Assembly: GCF_900143095.1 (NCBI RefSeq)
Contig: NZ_FRDA01000015.1
Location: 49,134 to 113,133 of the forward strand
Direction: 5' to 3'
Origin: Pseudomonas asturiensis
GTDB taxonomy: Bacteria; Pseudomonadota; Gammaproteobacteria; Pseudomonadales; Pseudomonadaceae
DNA: 64,000 nucleotides
Of the stretch, positions 7,753 through 17,138 are shown one piece after another. A program made the position numbers and the translations under genes. The number at the start of each line of letters is the position of its first letter. Positions within the stretch are counted from its first letter, which is position 1. The notes beneath the pieces are model-generated. The model was not told where the DNA came from. It worked only from the letters and a program-made list of their open reading frames with translations, and ran no database searches.

Positions 7753-9821
7753 GCGACGACGCGGAGCGTTGGAAAGAGAAGTACCTCAAGGGAATCGAAC
7801 AGCAGGATAGGCTCGAAAAGCGCTGGGAGGCGCGGCTCGACCTGCTGCGTCGGGGCCTGGTGCGCAGCAGCCTGGCGGCAGAGGGCTCGGACCGGGCCGT
7901 CGATGAATGCATGAAGGAAATGCGCGAAATCGTGCGCAAGGACGACATGGATGCCGGGCTGGCGGCACTGATTCCCCGTCTTGAAAAGGCGGTGCTGGAT
8001 TCCGAACATCGTCGTGAGGTGCGGGTCGGGCAAATCGGAACGGCGTTGACCGCACTGGTCACGCAGTTGCAGGCACTGGATCTGCCCCGTGAGGTGCGTA
8101 AACCGCTCAAGCGCTTTGCCAAGGAACTCGAAGAGCGCGCTTCCCAGGCCCGCGAACTGCCGTTGTTGCTCAGTGAACTGAGCGGATTGCAGGGCAAGGC
8201 TCTGACCCTTCTGGAGAAAACCGAAGAAGGCCATCGACCCGGATTGCTTGAACGCCTGTTCGGCGCTCGTGAAGAGCATGGCGAGGGTCATCCTCATCCT
8301 GACGCAACGCGTCCCGAAGCGCCTGCCGAGCCGCATGCTGTTACCCCTCATCCACCGCAGGCCGAGTCGCGCTCCGAACCTGACGAGGACGAGGAAAAAA
8401 CCGCCACGCCAATCCCGGCTGCCGAGGCTGGGAGGCTCGCCGATCCGGTTGCCGAATCTGCCCCGCCAGCCACCGTTATGGCCCCGGTTGAAACGCCCCT
8501 GTCAACGCCTGAGGTGCCTGCGCCAGCCACTCCGGTGGCTGAACCCACGCCGTTGCCGGTCGATACGCTGCCCGCGCCACTGGCTGCGCCGGCTTCTGCA
8601 CCCGTGCGCAGCGAGACGCCGATCGAAGGCCTGGTGACGCCGACACCGACGGTTCCCTATCAGCAACAGCCTGCCAGTCCGGTGGTCGAGTCGTCGGATG
8701 AAACGGACGAAGCCGAGGCAGACGAAAGCCCCGAGGGCGAAGAGGGCTATGCCCTGCCCTCGGCCCCCGAGCCCAGCTACAGCTCGGTGGCCGCGCACAT
8801 CGAAGAAACCCTGCTGGGCCTGCTCGCTGACCTGACCTTGTCGGAGCATTACCGGCCTCAGGTCGAAGCCATGCAGTTACGCCTCAAGCACGGGCTGAAC
8901 TGGTACGAACTCCTGCCGATCCTCGACGATCTGGCTGTCCTCATGCTGGCCATCAACAATGGCGGGCAGCAGGAATTCGGCATCTACCTCAAGCAATTGA
9001 ACGAGCGGCTCGAGTCCTTCCAGAGTCATCTGCAGGCCGCCAGCGAAGATCACGCTGAAAACCGCTCCACGGCGCGTGTCCTCAACGAGCAGTTGCGCGA
9101 ACAGGTCGGCGGGCTGCAAAGCAGCGTGCAGGACGCCTCCGATCTGCCCAGCCTCAAGCAAGTGCTGGATAACCGTCTGGAAGGTCTGCTCAGCACCATG
9201 GACCATTACCAGCGTTCCCGGGACGAGCGTGAGCAGGAGGTTGCCTCACGGTTGCAAAGCCTGGCCGCCCGCGTGGCGAGCATGGAGCAGGAAGCGCTGG
9301 GTTTTCGGACCAATCTGGAAGAGCAGCGGCAGAAGGCGCTGCTCGACCCGCTGACCGGGTTGCCGAACCGCGCGGCGTGGGGCGAGCGGCTCGAACAGGA
9401 AATCGGCCTGTGGCAGCAGCGCAAGAACAGCCTGCTGGTTGGCATCCTGGATCTGGATCATTTCAAGCGTATCAACGACGGCTACGGGCATCTGGCAGGC
9501 GACAAGGTGCTGAAAATCGTCGCCAGTGTGCTGAAAAAGCGCCTGCGCCCCGGTGACTTTCTGGCGCGTTTCGGGGGTGAGGAGTTCGTCGTGCTGTTGC
9601 CTGCCACCCCCGTGACGGCGGGCCTGGTGCTGCTGGAAGATTTACGCCAGGCGGTCGAGCTGTGCCCGTTTCATTTCAAGGGCGAGCGCGTCACCATCAC
9701 CGTCTCCATGGGCGTAACGGCCTTGCGGACGGGCGAGCGCAGCGACGTGGCGATCAAGCGCGCCGATCAGGCGTTGTATCGGGCAAAGGAAAATGGCCGG
9801 AACAAGGTCGAACAGGGCTGA
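7749..9821 (+). CDS. GGDEF diguanylate cyclase, DgcH-like
   Basis: A 690-residue cyclase making c-di-GMP from two GTP. The C-terminal GGDEF domain (about 520-690) has an intact active site GGEEF at 609-613 and an inhibitory I-site RPGD at 600-603, so it should be active and product-inhibited. The N-terminal half is charged and helical. It is followed by a Pro/Ala-rich low-complexity linker (about 180-340) and a second helical block (about 350-520) ahead of the GGDEF domain. No membrane segment is visible. It corresponds in place and architecture to P. aeruginosa PA5487 (DgcH). Its start overlaps the previous gene. The variable linker is the only unusual part. Confidence 0.9.
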   Translation: MSDDAERWKEKYLKGIEQQDRLEKRWEARLDLLRRGLVRSSLAAEGSDRAVDECMKEMREIVRKDDMDAGLAALIPRLEKAVLDSEHRREVRVGQIGTALTALVTQLQALDLPREVRKPLKRFAKELEERASQARELPLLLSELSGLQGKALTLLEKTEEGHRPGLLERLFGAREEHGEGHPHPDATRPEAPAEPHAVTPHPPQAESRSEPDEDEEKTATPIPAAEAGRLADPVAESAPPATVMAPVETPLSTPEVPAPATPVAEPTPLPVDTLPAPLAAPASAPVRSETPIEGLVTPTPTVPYQQQPASPVVESSDETDEAEADESPEGEEGYALPSAPEPSYSSVAAHIEETLLGLLADLTLSEHYRPQVEAMQLRLKHGLNWYELLPILDDLAVLMLAINNGGQQEFGIYLKQLNERLESFQSHLQAASEDHAENRSTARVLNEQLREQVGGLQSSVQDASDLPSLKQVLDNRLEGLLSTMDHYQRSRDEREQEVASRLQSLAARVASMEQEALGFRTNLEEQRQKALLDPLTGLPNRAAWGERLEQEIGLWQQRKNSLLVGILDLDHFKRINDGYGHLAGDKVLKIVASVLKKRLRPGDFLARFGGEEFVVLLPATPVTAGLVLLEDLRQAVELCPFHFKGERVTITVSMGVTALRTGERSDVAIKRADQALYRAKENGRNKVEQG

Positions 9822-9917
9822 CGTACACATCCGGACTTGAACGGGCTGCGTGTCACATGAGCTATTTCTGTGTCTTTTGTTATGATGTTGCATTTCCCGT
9901 GGACGTAGTCTGATCCC

Positions 9918-10697
9918 ATGAAGCTGTATTTCTCTGCCTTTCTTCTGCTGGTCCTGACCGCCTGCTCCAGCGGCCCCAGGCTCGACACCAGCCATCCCTC
10001 GGCCAATTTCGACGGCCGTATCCAGTACGTTGTGATGCACTACACCTCGACGTCGCTGGAGCAATCCCTGCAATTGCTCACCCATGGCGAGGTCAGCAGT
10101 CATTACCTGATCGGTGATGACGACCCGGCAACCATTTACAAGCTGGTCGATGAAAGCGCCCGCGCCTGGCATGCCGGCGAGAGTGAGTGGGACGGCAGGA
10201 CCTGGCTCAACTCCAGCTCCATCGGGATTGAGATCGTGAATCCGGGTTATACCGACACCCCGACAGGCCGCCTGTGGTATCCGTACACCGAGGCGCAGTA
10301 TCAGTCGATCAAGGTACTGCTCAAAGACATCGTCAAACGCAACAGAATCGACCCCAGACACATCATCGGGCACAGCGATATAGCGCCGTCACGCAAGCTC
10401 GATCCGGGGCCGCTGTTCCCGTGGAAACGTCTGGCTGCCGAGGGCCTTGGCATCTGGCCTGACGAGCGGCTGGTGGCGCAGCGTCAGGCGGCGCTGATGA
10501 ACAACCTGCCAGGCATTGGCTGGTTCCAGCAACAACTGGCACGCCTGGGCTATACAACGCCTCAGACTGGCGAGCTGGACGTGGCTACACGGCAGGTCCT
10601 GACCGCTTTCCAGATGCATTACCGCCCTGAGCGGTTCGACGGCGAGCCGGACGCACAGAGCGCCGCCATTCTGCAGGTGCTCAACCGAGCCAACTGA
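9918..10697 (+). CDS. N-acetylmuramoyl-L-alanine amidase, AmpDh2-like lipoprotein
   Basis: Zinc amidase that cleaves the MurNAc-L-Ala bond of murein or anhydro-muropeptides. The 259-residue protein has a lipoprotein signal (lipobox LTAC, Cys16). An Amidase_2 domain follows with likely zinc ligands H41 (VVMHYTS), H152 and D162 (GHSDIAPSRKLDPG). A C-terminal peptidoglycan-binding helix bundle (about 190-255) completes it. This is the architecture of the outer-membrane AmpDh2 of P. aeruginosa, not cytosolic AmpD. It stands alone between a GGDEF and an EAL gene. Likely roles are wall recycling or remodelling and basal beta-lactamase control, known for the family and not shown here. Confidence 0.9.
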   Translation: MKLYFSAFLLLVLTACSSGPRLDTSHPSANFDGRIQYVVMHYTSTSLEQSLQLLTHGEVSSHYLIGDDDPATIYKLVDESARAWHAGESEWDGRTWLNSSSIGIEIVNPGYTDTPTGRLWYPYTEAQYQSIKVLLKDIVKRNRIDPRHIIGHSDIAPSRKLDPGPLFPWKRLAAEGLGIWPDERLVAQRQAALMNNLPGIGWFQQQLARLGYTTPQTGELDVATRQVLTAFQMHYRPERFDGEPDAQSAAILQVLNRAN

Positions 10698-10779
10698 GTG
10701 CAAGGCCGCCGGTTTATCCGGCGAGCTATCTGCGCGCCAGTTGCTATAACTGATGGGTACTCCCAGAGAGTATCCTCAG

Positions 10780-12396
10780 ATGCTGACCGCTCAAACCCGC
10801 TCTTACACCCTTTTCTCCCGCCCCTGGCTGCTGGTATCGCTGGCTACGCTATTGAGCGCAGCCGTGCTGCTGTCGGGCAGCTTCGCGCTGGCAGTGCATC
10901 AGGCGCGGCAAAACGAAAGCCTGCAGATGAATGCCCAGGGCGAGCGTTTTCTGGTCAGGCTGGAACAGTTGTTCGGCCAGTTAAGGTCCGGGCTGGATCA
11001 GCTGGAACATCAACCCCTGCGCCGCTGCAGCCCGGAAATGGTCAGCCGTCTGCGAGAAGTCATTTCCGGTCATCGCTTCATTTACGAGGCGACTTTTGTC
11101 GGAGATTCGCGCACCTGCTCAAACTGGGCACCGAAAAGACCGCAGGCCCGGATCCGGGCGCCGGATATTCGCGGCCCTACCTATGATTACTGGCTCAACA
11201 CCTCTGCACAGCCGGACGACAACCTGGCGGCGCTGGTGTTGGGCCGGGGTGACTTCAGGGTTTCGACATCTCGAGGACACCTGACCGATGTGGTGGATCT
11301 TCCAGCGGGTGGCAGCCTGCTGGTGGTGCTGGATAACGGCGCTCGCGCCATACCGGTTTTAGGCCCCGCGCAGGCGTGGCCGGTTTCGGGCGGGTGGCTC
11401 GAGGGCAGCGCGCCGCTGTTGACCACGCCCGCGCAGCTGATCTACCGCATGGCCACGCAGAGCCCCGAGTATCAGTTAGTGTTGATAACGCCACGCAACG
11501 GGCTGCTCGCAGAAGTCACGGGCGCGTGGTGGCTGCTGGTGCCGGCCAGCCTGTTGGCGTCGTTGTGCATCGGCGCGCTGACGTTTCAGATGCTGCATCA
11601 ACGTACCTCGCTGGGCGCCGAACTGAAGGCCGCCCTGCGACGCAACGAACTGAAGGTGCTGTATCAGCCAATCTTCAACCTTGAGACGCGGCTGTGTGTC
11701 GGCGCTGAAGCGCTGGTGCGCTGGCACCGGCCGGACGGCACGCTGACCAGCCCCGACCTGTTCATACCGATGGCGGAAAGCACCGGACAGATCCGGCAGA
11801 TCACCGATTTTGTGCTCAGGCAATCGTTGGAGCAGTTGGGCCCCTTGCTACGGGCTAACCCGCATTTATACATTTCGATCAATCTGGCGGCCTGCGACGT
11901 CATGTCAGCGCGCATCGGGCGCGTAACGGCCAGGCTTCTGGCGCTGCACGGGGTGGCGGCGCGGCAGATCGCGTTCGAGGTGACCGAGCGAGGGCTGATT
12001 GATGTGGTGATGGCGCGCAATCATTTGCAAATGCTGCGTGATCGAGGGCATCAGGTGCTGATCGATGATTTTGGCACCGGCTACTGCAGCCTGGCGTACC
12101 TGCAGACCCTGCCGGTGGACTGCCTGAAAATCGACAAGGCGTTTGTGGATGCGCTTGGCTACGACGCCGCCAGCAGTGGCGTTGCGCCGCATATCATTCG
12201 CATGGCACATGCGCTGAACCTGAAGGTCATCGCCGAAGGGATCGAGTTCGAGTCCCAGGCTGCGCTGCTCAAGAGCGAGGGCGTTATCTATGGCCAGGGC
12301 TGGCTGTTCGCCCGGCCGCTCAGTGCAGTGAAGTTCGCTGAACGGGTGACCGGCGGCCGACGTAACGCATCCAGACGCAAGGATGACGTGGCCTGA
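10780..12396 (+). CDS. CSS-motif EAL cyclic-di-GMP phosphodiesterase
   Basis: A 538-residue membrane protein. One N-terminal helix (about 12-36) leads to a periplasmic CSS-motif sensor domain with the conserved cysteines (RRCSPEM and SRTCSNW). A second membrane helix (about 255-275) and a cytoplasmic EAL domain follow (GAEALVRWHRPDG, INLAACD, EVTERG, IDDFGTGYCSLAYL, KIDKAFVD, IAEGIE). The catalytic residues look complete. In CSS-EAL proteins disulfide state and DsbA control activity; dsbA lies 4 kb away. I prefer ATG 10780 because a TATAAC lies at 10745-10750 and AGAGAG precedes it; ATG 10753 would add nine residues. Confidence 0.88.
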   Translation: MLTAQTRSYTLFSRPWLLVSLATLLSAAVLLSGSFALAVHQARQNESLQMNAQGERFLVRLEQLFGQLRSGLDQLEHQPLRRCSPEMVSRLREVISGHRFIYEATFVGDSRTCSNWAPKRPQARIRAPDIRGPTYDYWLNTSAQPDDNLAALVLGRGDFRVSTSRGHLTDVVDLPAGGSLLVVLDNGARAIPVLGPAQAWPVSGGWLEGSAPLLTTPAQLIYRMATQSPEYQLVLITPRNGLLAEVTGAWWLLVPASLLASLCIGALTFQMLHQRTSLGAELKAALRRNELKVLYQPIFNLETRLCVGAEALVRWHRPDGTLTSPDLFIPMAESTGQIRQITDFVLRQSLEQLGPLLRANPHLYISINLAACDVMSARIGRVTARLLALHGVAARQIAFEVTERGLIDVVMARNHLQMLRDRGHQVLIDDFGTGYCSLAYLQTLPVDCLKIDKAFVDALGYDAASSGVAPHIIRMAHALNLKVIAEGIEFESQAALLKSEGVIYGQGWLFARPLSAVKFAERVTGGRRNASRRKDDVA

Positions 12397-12496
12397 GTGC
12401 AGGGGCCTGAAGCGCACGTGGACGGGCTCACCGACAGGCCAACTCTTATCAAACAACCCACAAACAACCCATAAGTCACTGAAGAAACTGGATTTT

Positions 12497-12586
12497 GTGG
12501 GAGCGGACTTGTCCGCGAAAAGGCCGGTACATCCGACGCATATGCGGTGGCTGAAACACTGCATTCGCGGACAAGTCCGCTCCCAC
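12497..12586. repeat. REP-type inverted repeat pair
   Basis: A 23-nt arm at 12497-12519 (GTGGGAGCGGACTTG...) recurs as its exact reverse complement at 12564-12586, with a 44-nt spacer. This is the usual P. syringae/P. putida REP doublet. It fills most of the 320-bp gap between the EAL gene and kinB, where it sits between two convergent 3' ends. Nothing else is recognised in the gap apart from the tandem repeat at its right edge. Confidence 0.85.
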
Positions 12587-12619
12587 GACGCCCGGTGTTT
12601 CCCACGACGCCCGGTGTTT
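12582..12619. repeat. Perfect tandem duplication of 19 bp
   Basis: CCCACGACGCCCGGTGTTT occurs at 12582-12600 and again, immediately adjacent and identical, at 12601-12619. The first copy begins inside the right arm of the REP pair, so the duplication includes the REP end. Confidence 0.9.
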
Positions 12620-12717
12620 GCTGCGCGACAGCGCTACGTCGAAGACGTGGTGGCGCCTCCCACAAAACAGTGTGTTGCTTCAGCAGATGACGTCAGTAAA
12701 GACGCGCGCCTGTCGGA

Positions 12718-14505
12718 TCAAAGCGGTAACGCCATGTAGAACTGCGTGCCCTGCCCCGGTCTTGAATAGACACCCATGCGTCCGCCGTGCAACTGGACGA
12801 TTTCCTTGCACAGCGCCAGCCCCAGACCTGCGCCGCCTTTCTTGCGTCCGACCTGAACGAAAGGCTCGAAAATCCGCCCCTGTTGTCCGTAGGCGATGCC
12901 TTCGCCGTTGTCTTCGACGCTGATGATCGCGCGCTCGCCGTGGCGTTTGCCCTGCAAGCGGATCAGGCCGTTTTCCGGCGTGTGGCGCAGTGCGTTGTCC
13001 AGCAGGTTGTCCAGCACCCGTTCCAGTTGCGCGCGATCGGCATGCAAACGAGGCAAGGGCTCCTGGAGGTCGAGCATCAGCATGATGCCCTGCTCTTGAG
13101 CCTGTCCATCGAAGCGCGCCTTGGCTTCTTCGAGCAGCTCTTCAATCGAGCACGGCCCCAGCTTGAGTTTCTGCAGGCCGTTCTGATAACGCGAGAAATT
13201 CAGCAGGTCATTGATCAGTTGCATCAGACGCTGCATTTCTTCGGTCACGGTGTTGAGCAGATCGGCCTCGCGGGAATCGGGCGAGAAATGCAGCCTTTCC
13301 TGCAGAAGCCCGAACGCCATGTGCATGCCTGTGACTGGCGTGCGCAGTTCGTGTGAGGCGCGCAGGACGAATTCACTGCGTACGCGCTCGAACGCTCGTT
13401 GCTCGGTGACGTCGTGCAGCACCATCACCGCACCCAGAATATGCCCTTTGGTGTGGCTGACCGGCGTCATGCTGTAGGTCAGCAGGCGTGATTCATTGTC
13501 GATTTCGATCGAGAGGTCTTCAGGGGCGCGCTCAAGGCTGCCGCCGCGCAGAATCAGGTGCAGCTGTTCATCCAGCTCCGGTCGTTCCAGTGCCGCGCCG
13601 AGGGTCTGCCCGAGCCGGCTCTCGTCCCAGCCCAGTTGGCGCTGGGCCACAGGATTGAGGTGTTCCAGCCGGCCTTGCCGGTCAATCATCAGCAGGCCGT
13701 CGTCAATGCTGTCCAGAACCGCCTGCAGGCGCTGCTGGCCTGCCAGCAGTTCATCAATGTTGGTCGCCTGATGCTGTCGCAGCGCCTCGGCCATGATGCC
13801 GAAGCGCCGGGTCAGCAGGTTCATTTCGGCCGCCGAGGAAATAGGCAGCGTGACTTCGTAATTGCCCTGCCCGATTCGATCGGCCGCCTTGGCCAGTGCC
13901 TCTATAGGCGCGCCAAAGCGTCGTGCGATGCCATGGGCTGTCACAAAACCGATGCACAACACCGCAAGTCCGACCAGCCCGAGCAGCCCGGCAATCCACA
14001 AGGCACGCTCTCTGGAGTTGATCTCGGCATTACTGATGTTTTCCAGCGCCTGGCGATGTACGTCCAGCAGCCCATTACGCAATGTGTCGAAACTGTCGCT
14101 TAGCTCCGGATTGCCACGAATACCCCGCTGATCGCTGCCCAATCGGCGCCAGGCCTCGATAAAGCGCTGATAGTCCGTGCGGGTTTTCTCGAAGCCGGTG
14201 CGCACGTTCTGCTGCGTGTCCTGCCCCGAACCTTCATCGAGCAACTCCTGGAACTGATTCTGGGTTTTTTCGAGCAGCGCCTCGTTGCGCTCCGACCCGG
14301 TCATCAAGACCAGCTGATCGCCAAGGTTCTGCCGCAGTTTCAGGCCCAGGTCCAGAATGCCGAAGTTGTGCTGAATCAACGACTCCTGGGTTCTGGCCAT
14401 CTGCATCACGCTGACCAGACCCAATAGCAATCCGAGCAACGCCACTGTGATCAGCGCCGAAATGCTCAGGAACAGGCGGGTGCGCAACTTCATGGCCAGT
14501 TTCAT
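12718..14505 (-). CDS. kinB: Sensor histidine kinase/phosphatase KinB
   Basis: A 595-residue inner-membrane sensor paired with AlgB. It has two transmembrane helices (about 14-36 and 167-188) around a periplasmic sensing domain, then HAMP (about 190-245) and PAS (about 260-370). The HisKA box follows with H385 in ASHELRTP, then HATPase_c with the N box (LLDNALRHTP) and glycine boxes (DNGEGIA, GAGLGLAL). H385 is the phosphorylated His known in P. aeruginosa KinB, where KinB mainly dephosphorylates AlgB and so restrains alginate. It starts 10 bp after algB on the same strand, so the two form an algB-kinB operon. Confidence 0.95.
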   Translation of the reverse strand: MKLAMKLRTRLFLSISALITVALLGLLLGLVSVMQMARTQESLIQHNFGILDLGLKLRQNLGDQLVLMTGSERNEALLEKTQNQFQELLDEGSGQDTQQNVRTGFEKTRTDYQRFIEAWRRLGSDQRGIRGNPELSDSFDTLRNGLLDVHRQALENISNAEINSRERALWIAGLLGLVGLAVLCIGFVTAHGIARRFGAPIEALAKAADRIGQGNYEVTLPISSAAEMNLLTRRFGIMAEALRQHQATNIDELLAGQQRLQAVLDSIDDGLLMIDRQGRLEHLNPVAQRQLGWDESRLGQTLGAALERPELDEQLHLILRGGSLERAPEDLSIEIDNESRLLTYSMTPVSHTKGHILGAVMVLHDVTEQRAFERVRSEFVLRASHELRTPVTGMHMAFGLLQERLHFSPDSREADLLNTVTEEMQRLMQLINDLLNFSRYQNGLQKLKLGPCSIEELLEEAKARFDGQAQEQGIMLMLDLQEPLPRLHADRAQLERVLDNLLDNALRHTPENGLIRLQGKRHGERAIISVEDNGEGIAYGQQGRIFEPFVQVGRKKGGAGLGLALCKEIVQLHGGRMGVYSRPGQGTQFYMALPL

Positions 14506-14515
14506 GTGAGGTCAG

Positions 14516-15862
14516 TCATAAGTTGTACTGCTTGCGTTTCCGATACAGCGTCGAGGCATCGATACCCAATGTCTTGGCCGCCTGATCGAGTGTGTCACTG
14601 GTTGCCAGAACGGCACCGATATGCGCCTTCTCCAGCTCGTCCAGGCTCAGCGCTGCTCCGACGCGAGGCGCATTGTTAACGGGTTGTTCGGCCATGCCCA
14701 AGTGGCTGATCTCTACGCGCTCCTGCGGGCAGATGATGCTGGCGCGCTCGATGACGTTGCGCAGCTCGCGAATGTTGCCTGGCCAGCGATAGTTGAGCAG
14801 CGCGGCGCGTGCCTCTTCGCTGAAGCCTCGTGCCGGGCGGGCATATTCCTTGACGAAGCGGGCCAGAAAGCGGTCGGCCAGGGTCAGAATGTCTTCGCTG
14901 CGCTCGCGCAGCGCAGGCAGGTGCAGGGTAATGACGTTGAGGCGATACAACAGGTCCTCACGGAAACGTCCGCTGCGAACCATGTCTTCCAGGTTCAGGT
15001 TGGTCGCCGCCAGGATGCGCACATCGGCGCGGCGCGTGACCGGGTCGCCGACACGTTCGTACTCCTTGTCCTGAATGAAGCGCAGCAACTTGGGTTGCAA
15101 CGTCAGGGGAAAATCGCCGATTTCGTCGAGAAAAAGCGTGCCGCCATCGGCCTGGTTCACTCGGCCAAGGGTGCTTTCGCTGGCGCCGGTAAACGCCCCG
15201 CGGCTGTGGCCGAACAGTTCGCTTTCCATCAGTTCTGCCGTCAGCGAGGGGCAGTTGATGGTCACGCAGGATTTCTTGGCCCGCTTGCTCCAGCCGTGGA
15301 TGGCTCGTGCCAGCTCGCCCTTGCCGGTGCCGGACTCGCCCAGAATCAGAATGTTGGCGTCGGTCACGGCGACCTGACGGGCCGTTTCCAGAATCGCCAT
15401 CATCGATGGGCTGTGAGAATCCAGGCCGTCCTTGGGTTTACGAATCTCGCCTTCCAGCGCTTCCAGACGGGCCGACAACTGCCGGACTTCCAACTGCTTG
15501 GCGGTCGCCAGTCGCAGTTGGTCCGGGCTGCAGGGTTTGACCAGGTAATCGGCTGCGCCGGCCTGAATGGCGTCCACCGCCGTGTCCACTGCAGAGTGCG
15601 CCGTCACGATGACGACGCGCATCCACGGCGCTTGAATTCGCATTTGTGCCAGAACGTCCAGACCGTTGTCTTCGCCCAGACGCAAATCCAGAAAGCACAG
15701 GTCGAAGACCTGACGTTGCATCAATGTGTCCGCCTGCGCTGCGCTGTTGGCAGTGGCGACACTGTAGCCTTCGTCTTCCAGACAGTACCGGAAGGTGCGG
15801 AGGATGGCGGACTCGTCGTCCACAAGCAGAATACGGCCCTGATTCTCAGTGGCTGCTTCCAT
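14516..15862 (-). CDS. algB: NtrC-family response regulator AlgB
   Basis: A 448-residue transcriptional regulator of alginate synthesis. The receiver domain has phospho-acceptor D59 (FLDLRL). The AAA+ domain has Walker A (GESGTGKGELA), the sigma-54 contact loop GAFTGA and Walker B (GTLFLDEIGD). A C-terminal Fis-type HTH (LDQAAKTLGIDASTLYRKRKQY) completes it. The start at ATG 15862 gives the family N-terminus and has AAGGAG upstream; a longer in-frame extension to 15916 is unlikely. It is divergent from the BON gene and lies 1.1 kb from the sigma-54 promoter at 17046. In P. aeruginosa AlgB was described as not needing RpoN at algD, yet GAFTGA is intact here. Confidence 0.95.
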   Translation of the reverse strand: MEAATENQGRILLVDDESAILRTFRYCLEDEGYSVATANSAAQADTLMQRQVFDLCFLDLRLGEDNGLDVLAQMRIQAPWMRVVIVTAHSAVDTAVDAIQAGAADYLVKPCSPDQLRLATAKQLEVRQLSARLEALEGEIRKPKDGLDSHSPSMMAILETARQVAVTDANILILGESGTGKGELARAIHGWSKRAKKSCVTINCPSLTAELMESELFGHSRGAFTGASESTLGRVNQADGGTLFLDEIGDFPLTLQPKLLRFIQDKEYERVGDPVTRRADVRILAATNLNLEDMVRSGRFREDLLYRLNVITLHLPALRERSEDILTLADRFLARFVKEYARPARGFSEEARAALLNYRWPGNIRELRNVIERASIICPQERVEISHLGMAEQPVNNAPRVGAALSLDELEKAHIGAVLATSDTLDQAAKTLGIDASTLYRKRKQYNL

Positions 15863-16058
15863 TTTTCCTACGCTCCTTAATGAATTGTCTTGGTTAGTCT
15901 CGGAATCATCGGGCAAGTTGCATGGTCAATTCTGATTGATTCTGCGGCAAGCATGGTAGCTGTCTGTTCGTTTAATGGCGAACGCGCTGATTAATCCGTG
16001 TTTATGTCGCTAAAACCGTCTATTCGGAGACGAAAAGCCACCTCAGAAGGAACGTGCC

Positions 16059-16907
16059 ATGTACTCATTGAAAAAAATCGCCCTGGCCACGGCTGCAGCT
16101 GCTCTGTTGGGCAGCAGCCCTGCATTCGCGCAGACAACCCAAGGCGACCTGCCTACGCAGCTGGCTGAAGCCCGTCAGGAGGGCTCGATCTGGACCGCCT
16201 TTGCCCTTAACAAGCACTTGAGCCCGTTCAAGATCAGTGTCGATGTCGAGCAAGGCACCGCCACGCTCAAGGGCAAAGTTGAGAACGAGGTCGACCGCGA
16301 GCTGGCCGAACGCATCGCGCTGGACATCAAGGGCATTGAGAAGGTGGATAACCAGTTGGAGATCGACGCTTCGGTCGCCAGCGAGGCAGACACCCGAACC
16401 CCTATGGCTCAGCGTTTCGAGGACGCCACACTGGTTGCAACGGTGAAGTCCAAGCTGCTGTGGAGCAGTGTCACTGAGGCGCTGACCATCGATGTGGACA
16501 GCAAGGACGGGGTCATTACGCTCAAGGGTCGCGCTCAGAGCCCCGAAGCCAAGGAACTGGCCGGCAGCCTGGCGAGCAACACCGACGGTGTGGTCAGCGT
16601 CAACAACCTGATCAGCCTGAGCGCTGCCGATTCGATCGCTTCCAAGACGCAGCCCCAATTGCTCAATGCCACGGAGCAGATCAGTGACGTGTGGATCACC
16701 AGCAAGGTGAAATCCAGCCTGATCTACAGCCGTAACCTCGATGGCCTGAACATCAAGGTCGACACCAAGGAAGGTCTGGTCACGCTCAACGGCGTGGTTG
16801 CCAACTACGCAGAGAAAGAGCTGGCGGTAGAAATCTCGCGAAATATTCGGGGTGTGAAGGGCGTGAACGCCGACGCGTTGAAGGTGATGGCCCGTAGCGC
16901 TGGTTGA
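16059..16907 (+). CDS. Periplasmic protein with three BON domains
   Basis: A 282-residue exported protein with a signal peptide (1-24, ending AFA) and three BON repeats at about 40-98, 128-188 and 210-278. Each carries the pattern of a hydrophobic strand, D-x-G-x-hydrophobic-x-L-x-G and V-x-x-V-x-N/D (for example DSKDGVITLKGRAQSPEAKELA). BON domains bind phospholipid or the envelope, and OsmY-like proteins protect against osmotic or envelope stress. Here the role is inferred from the domains only. It is divergent from algB with 196 bp between the starts, and is followed by the sigma-54 control region. AAGGAACGTGCC precedes the ATG. Confidence 0.88.
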   Translation: MYSLKKIALATAAAALLGSSPAFAQTTQGDLPTQLAEARQEGSIWTAFALNKHLSPFKISVDVEQGTATLKGKVENEVDRELAERIALDIKGIEKVDNQLEIDASVASEADTRTPMAQRFEDATLVATVKSKLLWSSVTEALTIDVDSKDGVITLKGRAQSPEAKELAGSLASNTDGVVSVNNLISLSAADSIASKTQPQLLNATEQISDVWITSKVKSSLIYSRNLDGLNIKVDTKEGLVTLNGVVANYAEKELAVEISRNIRGVKGVNADALKVMARSAG

Positions 16908-16945
16908 TGTTCCCCGCGCGCCCCGCAGCGCGCTTCGTGCAGAAC

Positions 16946-16971
16946 GCACGATTACAACCGTGTAATCGTGC
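16946..16971. promoter_or_regulatory. Perfect 11-bp dyad, candidate enhancer (UAS) for a sigma-54 activator
   Basis: GCACGATTACA (16946-16956) is followed by ACCG and the exact inverse TGTAATCGTGC (16961-16971). It has no T tract on either side, so it is not a good terminator for the BON gene. It ends about 100 bp upstream of the start predicted from the sigma-54 promoter, the usual distance for an activator binding site. Confidence 0.5.
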
Positions 16972-17005
16972 AGCTTGCGCGTAAGATGCCTCTTTCATTA
17001 TTGGG

Positions 17006-17018
17006 TAAGTTGTTGATT
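17006..17018 (-). promoter_or_regulatory. Consensus IHF binding site
   Basis: TAAGTTGTTGATT is an exact reverse-strand match to WATCAANNNNTTR. It lies in an A/T-rich stretch between the dyad at 16946 and the sigma-54 promoter at 17046, where IHF normally bends DNA. Confidence 0.55.
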
Positions 17019-17045
17019 TTATTGAATTTAAATTGAATAAAAAAA

Positions 17046-17062
17046 CTGGCATGCACTCTGCA
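17046..17062 (+). promoter_or_regulatory. Sigma-54 (RpoN) promoter
   Basis: CTGGCATGCACTCTGCA fits YTGGCACGRNNNTTGCW: GG at 17048-17049 and GC at 17060-17061 with 10 nt between them, the invariant -24/-12 spacing. Predicted transcription start is near 17073, giving a leader of about 66 nt to the ATG at 17139. Confidence 0.7.
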
Positions 17063-17138
17063 ATATCCCTCTCAACGAAGGTCGGCCACAACGACCACAC
17101 ATTGATTGAATGCCCACGCAGGTGGAGGGAGTTTGCGA

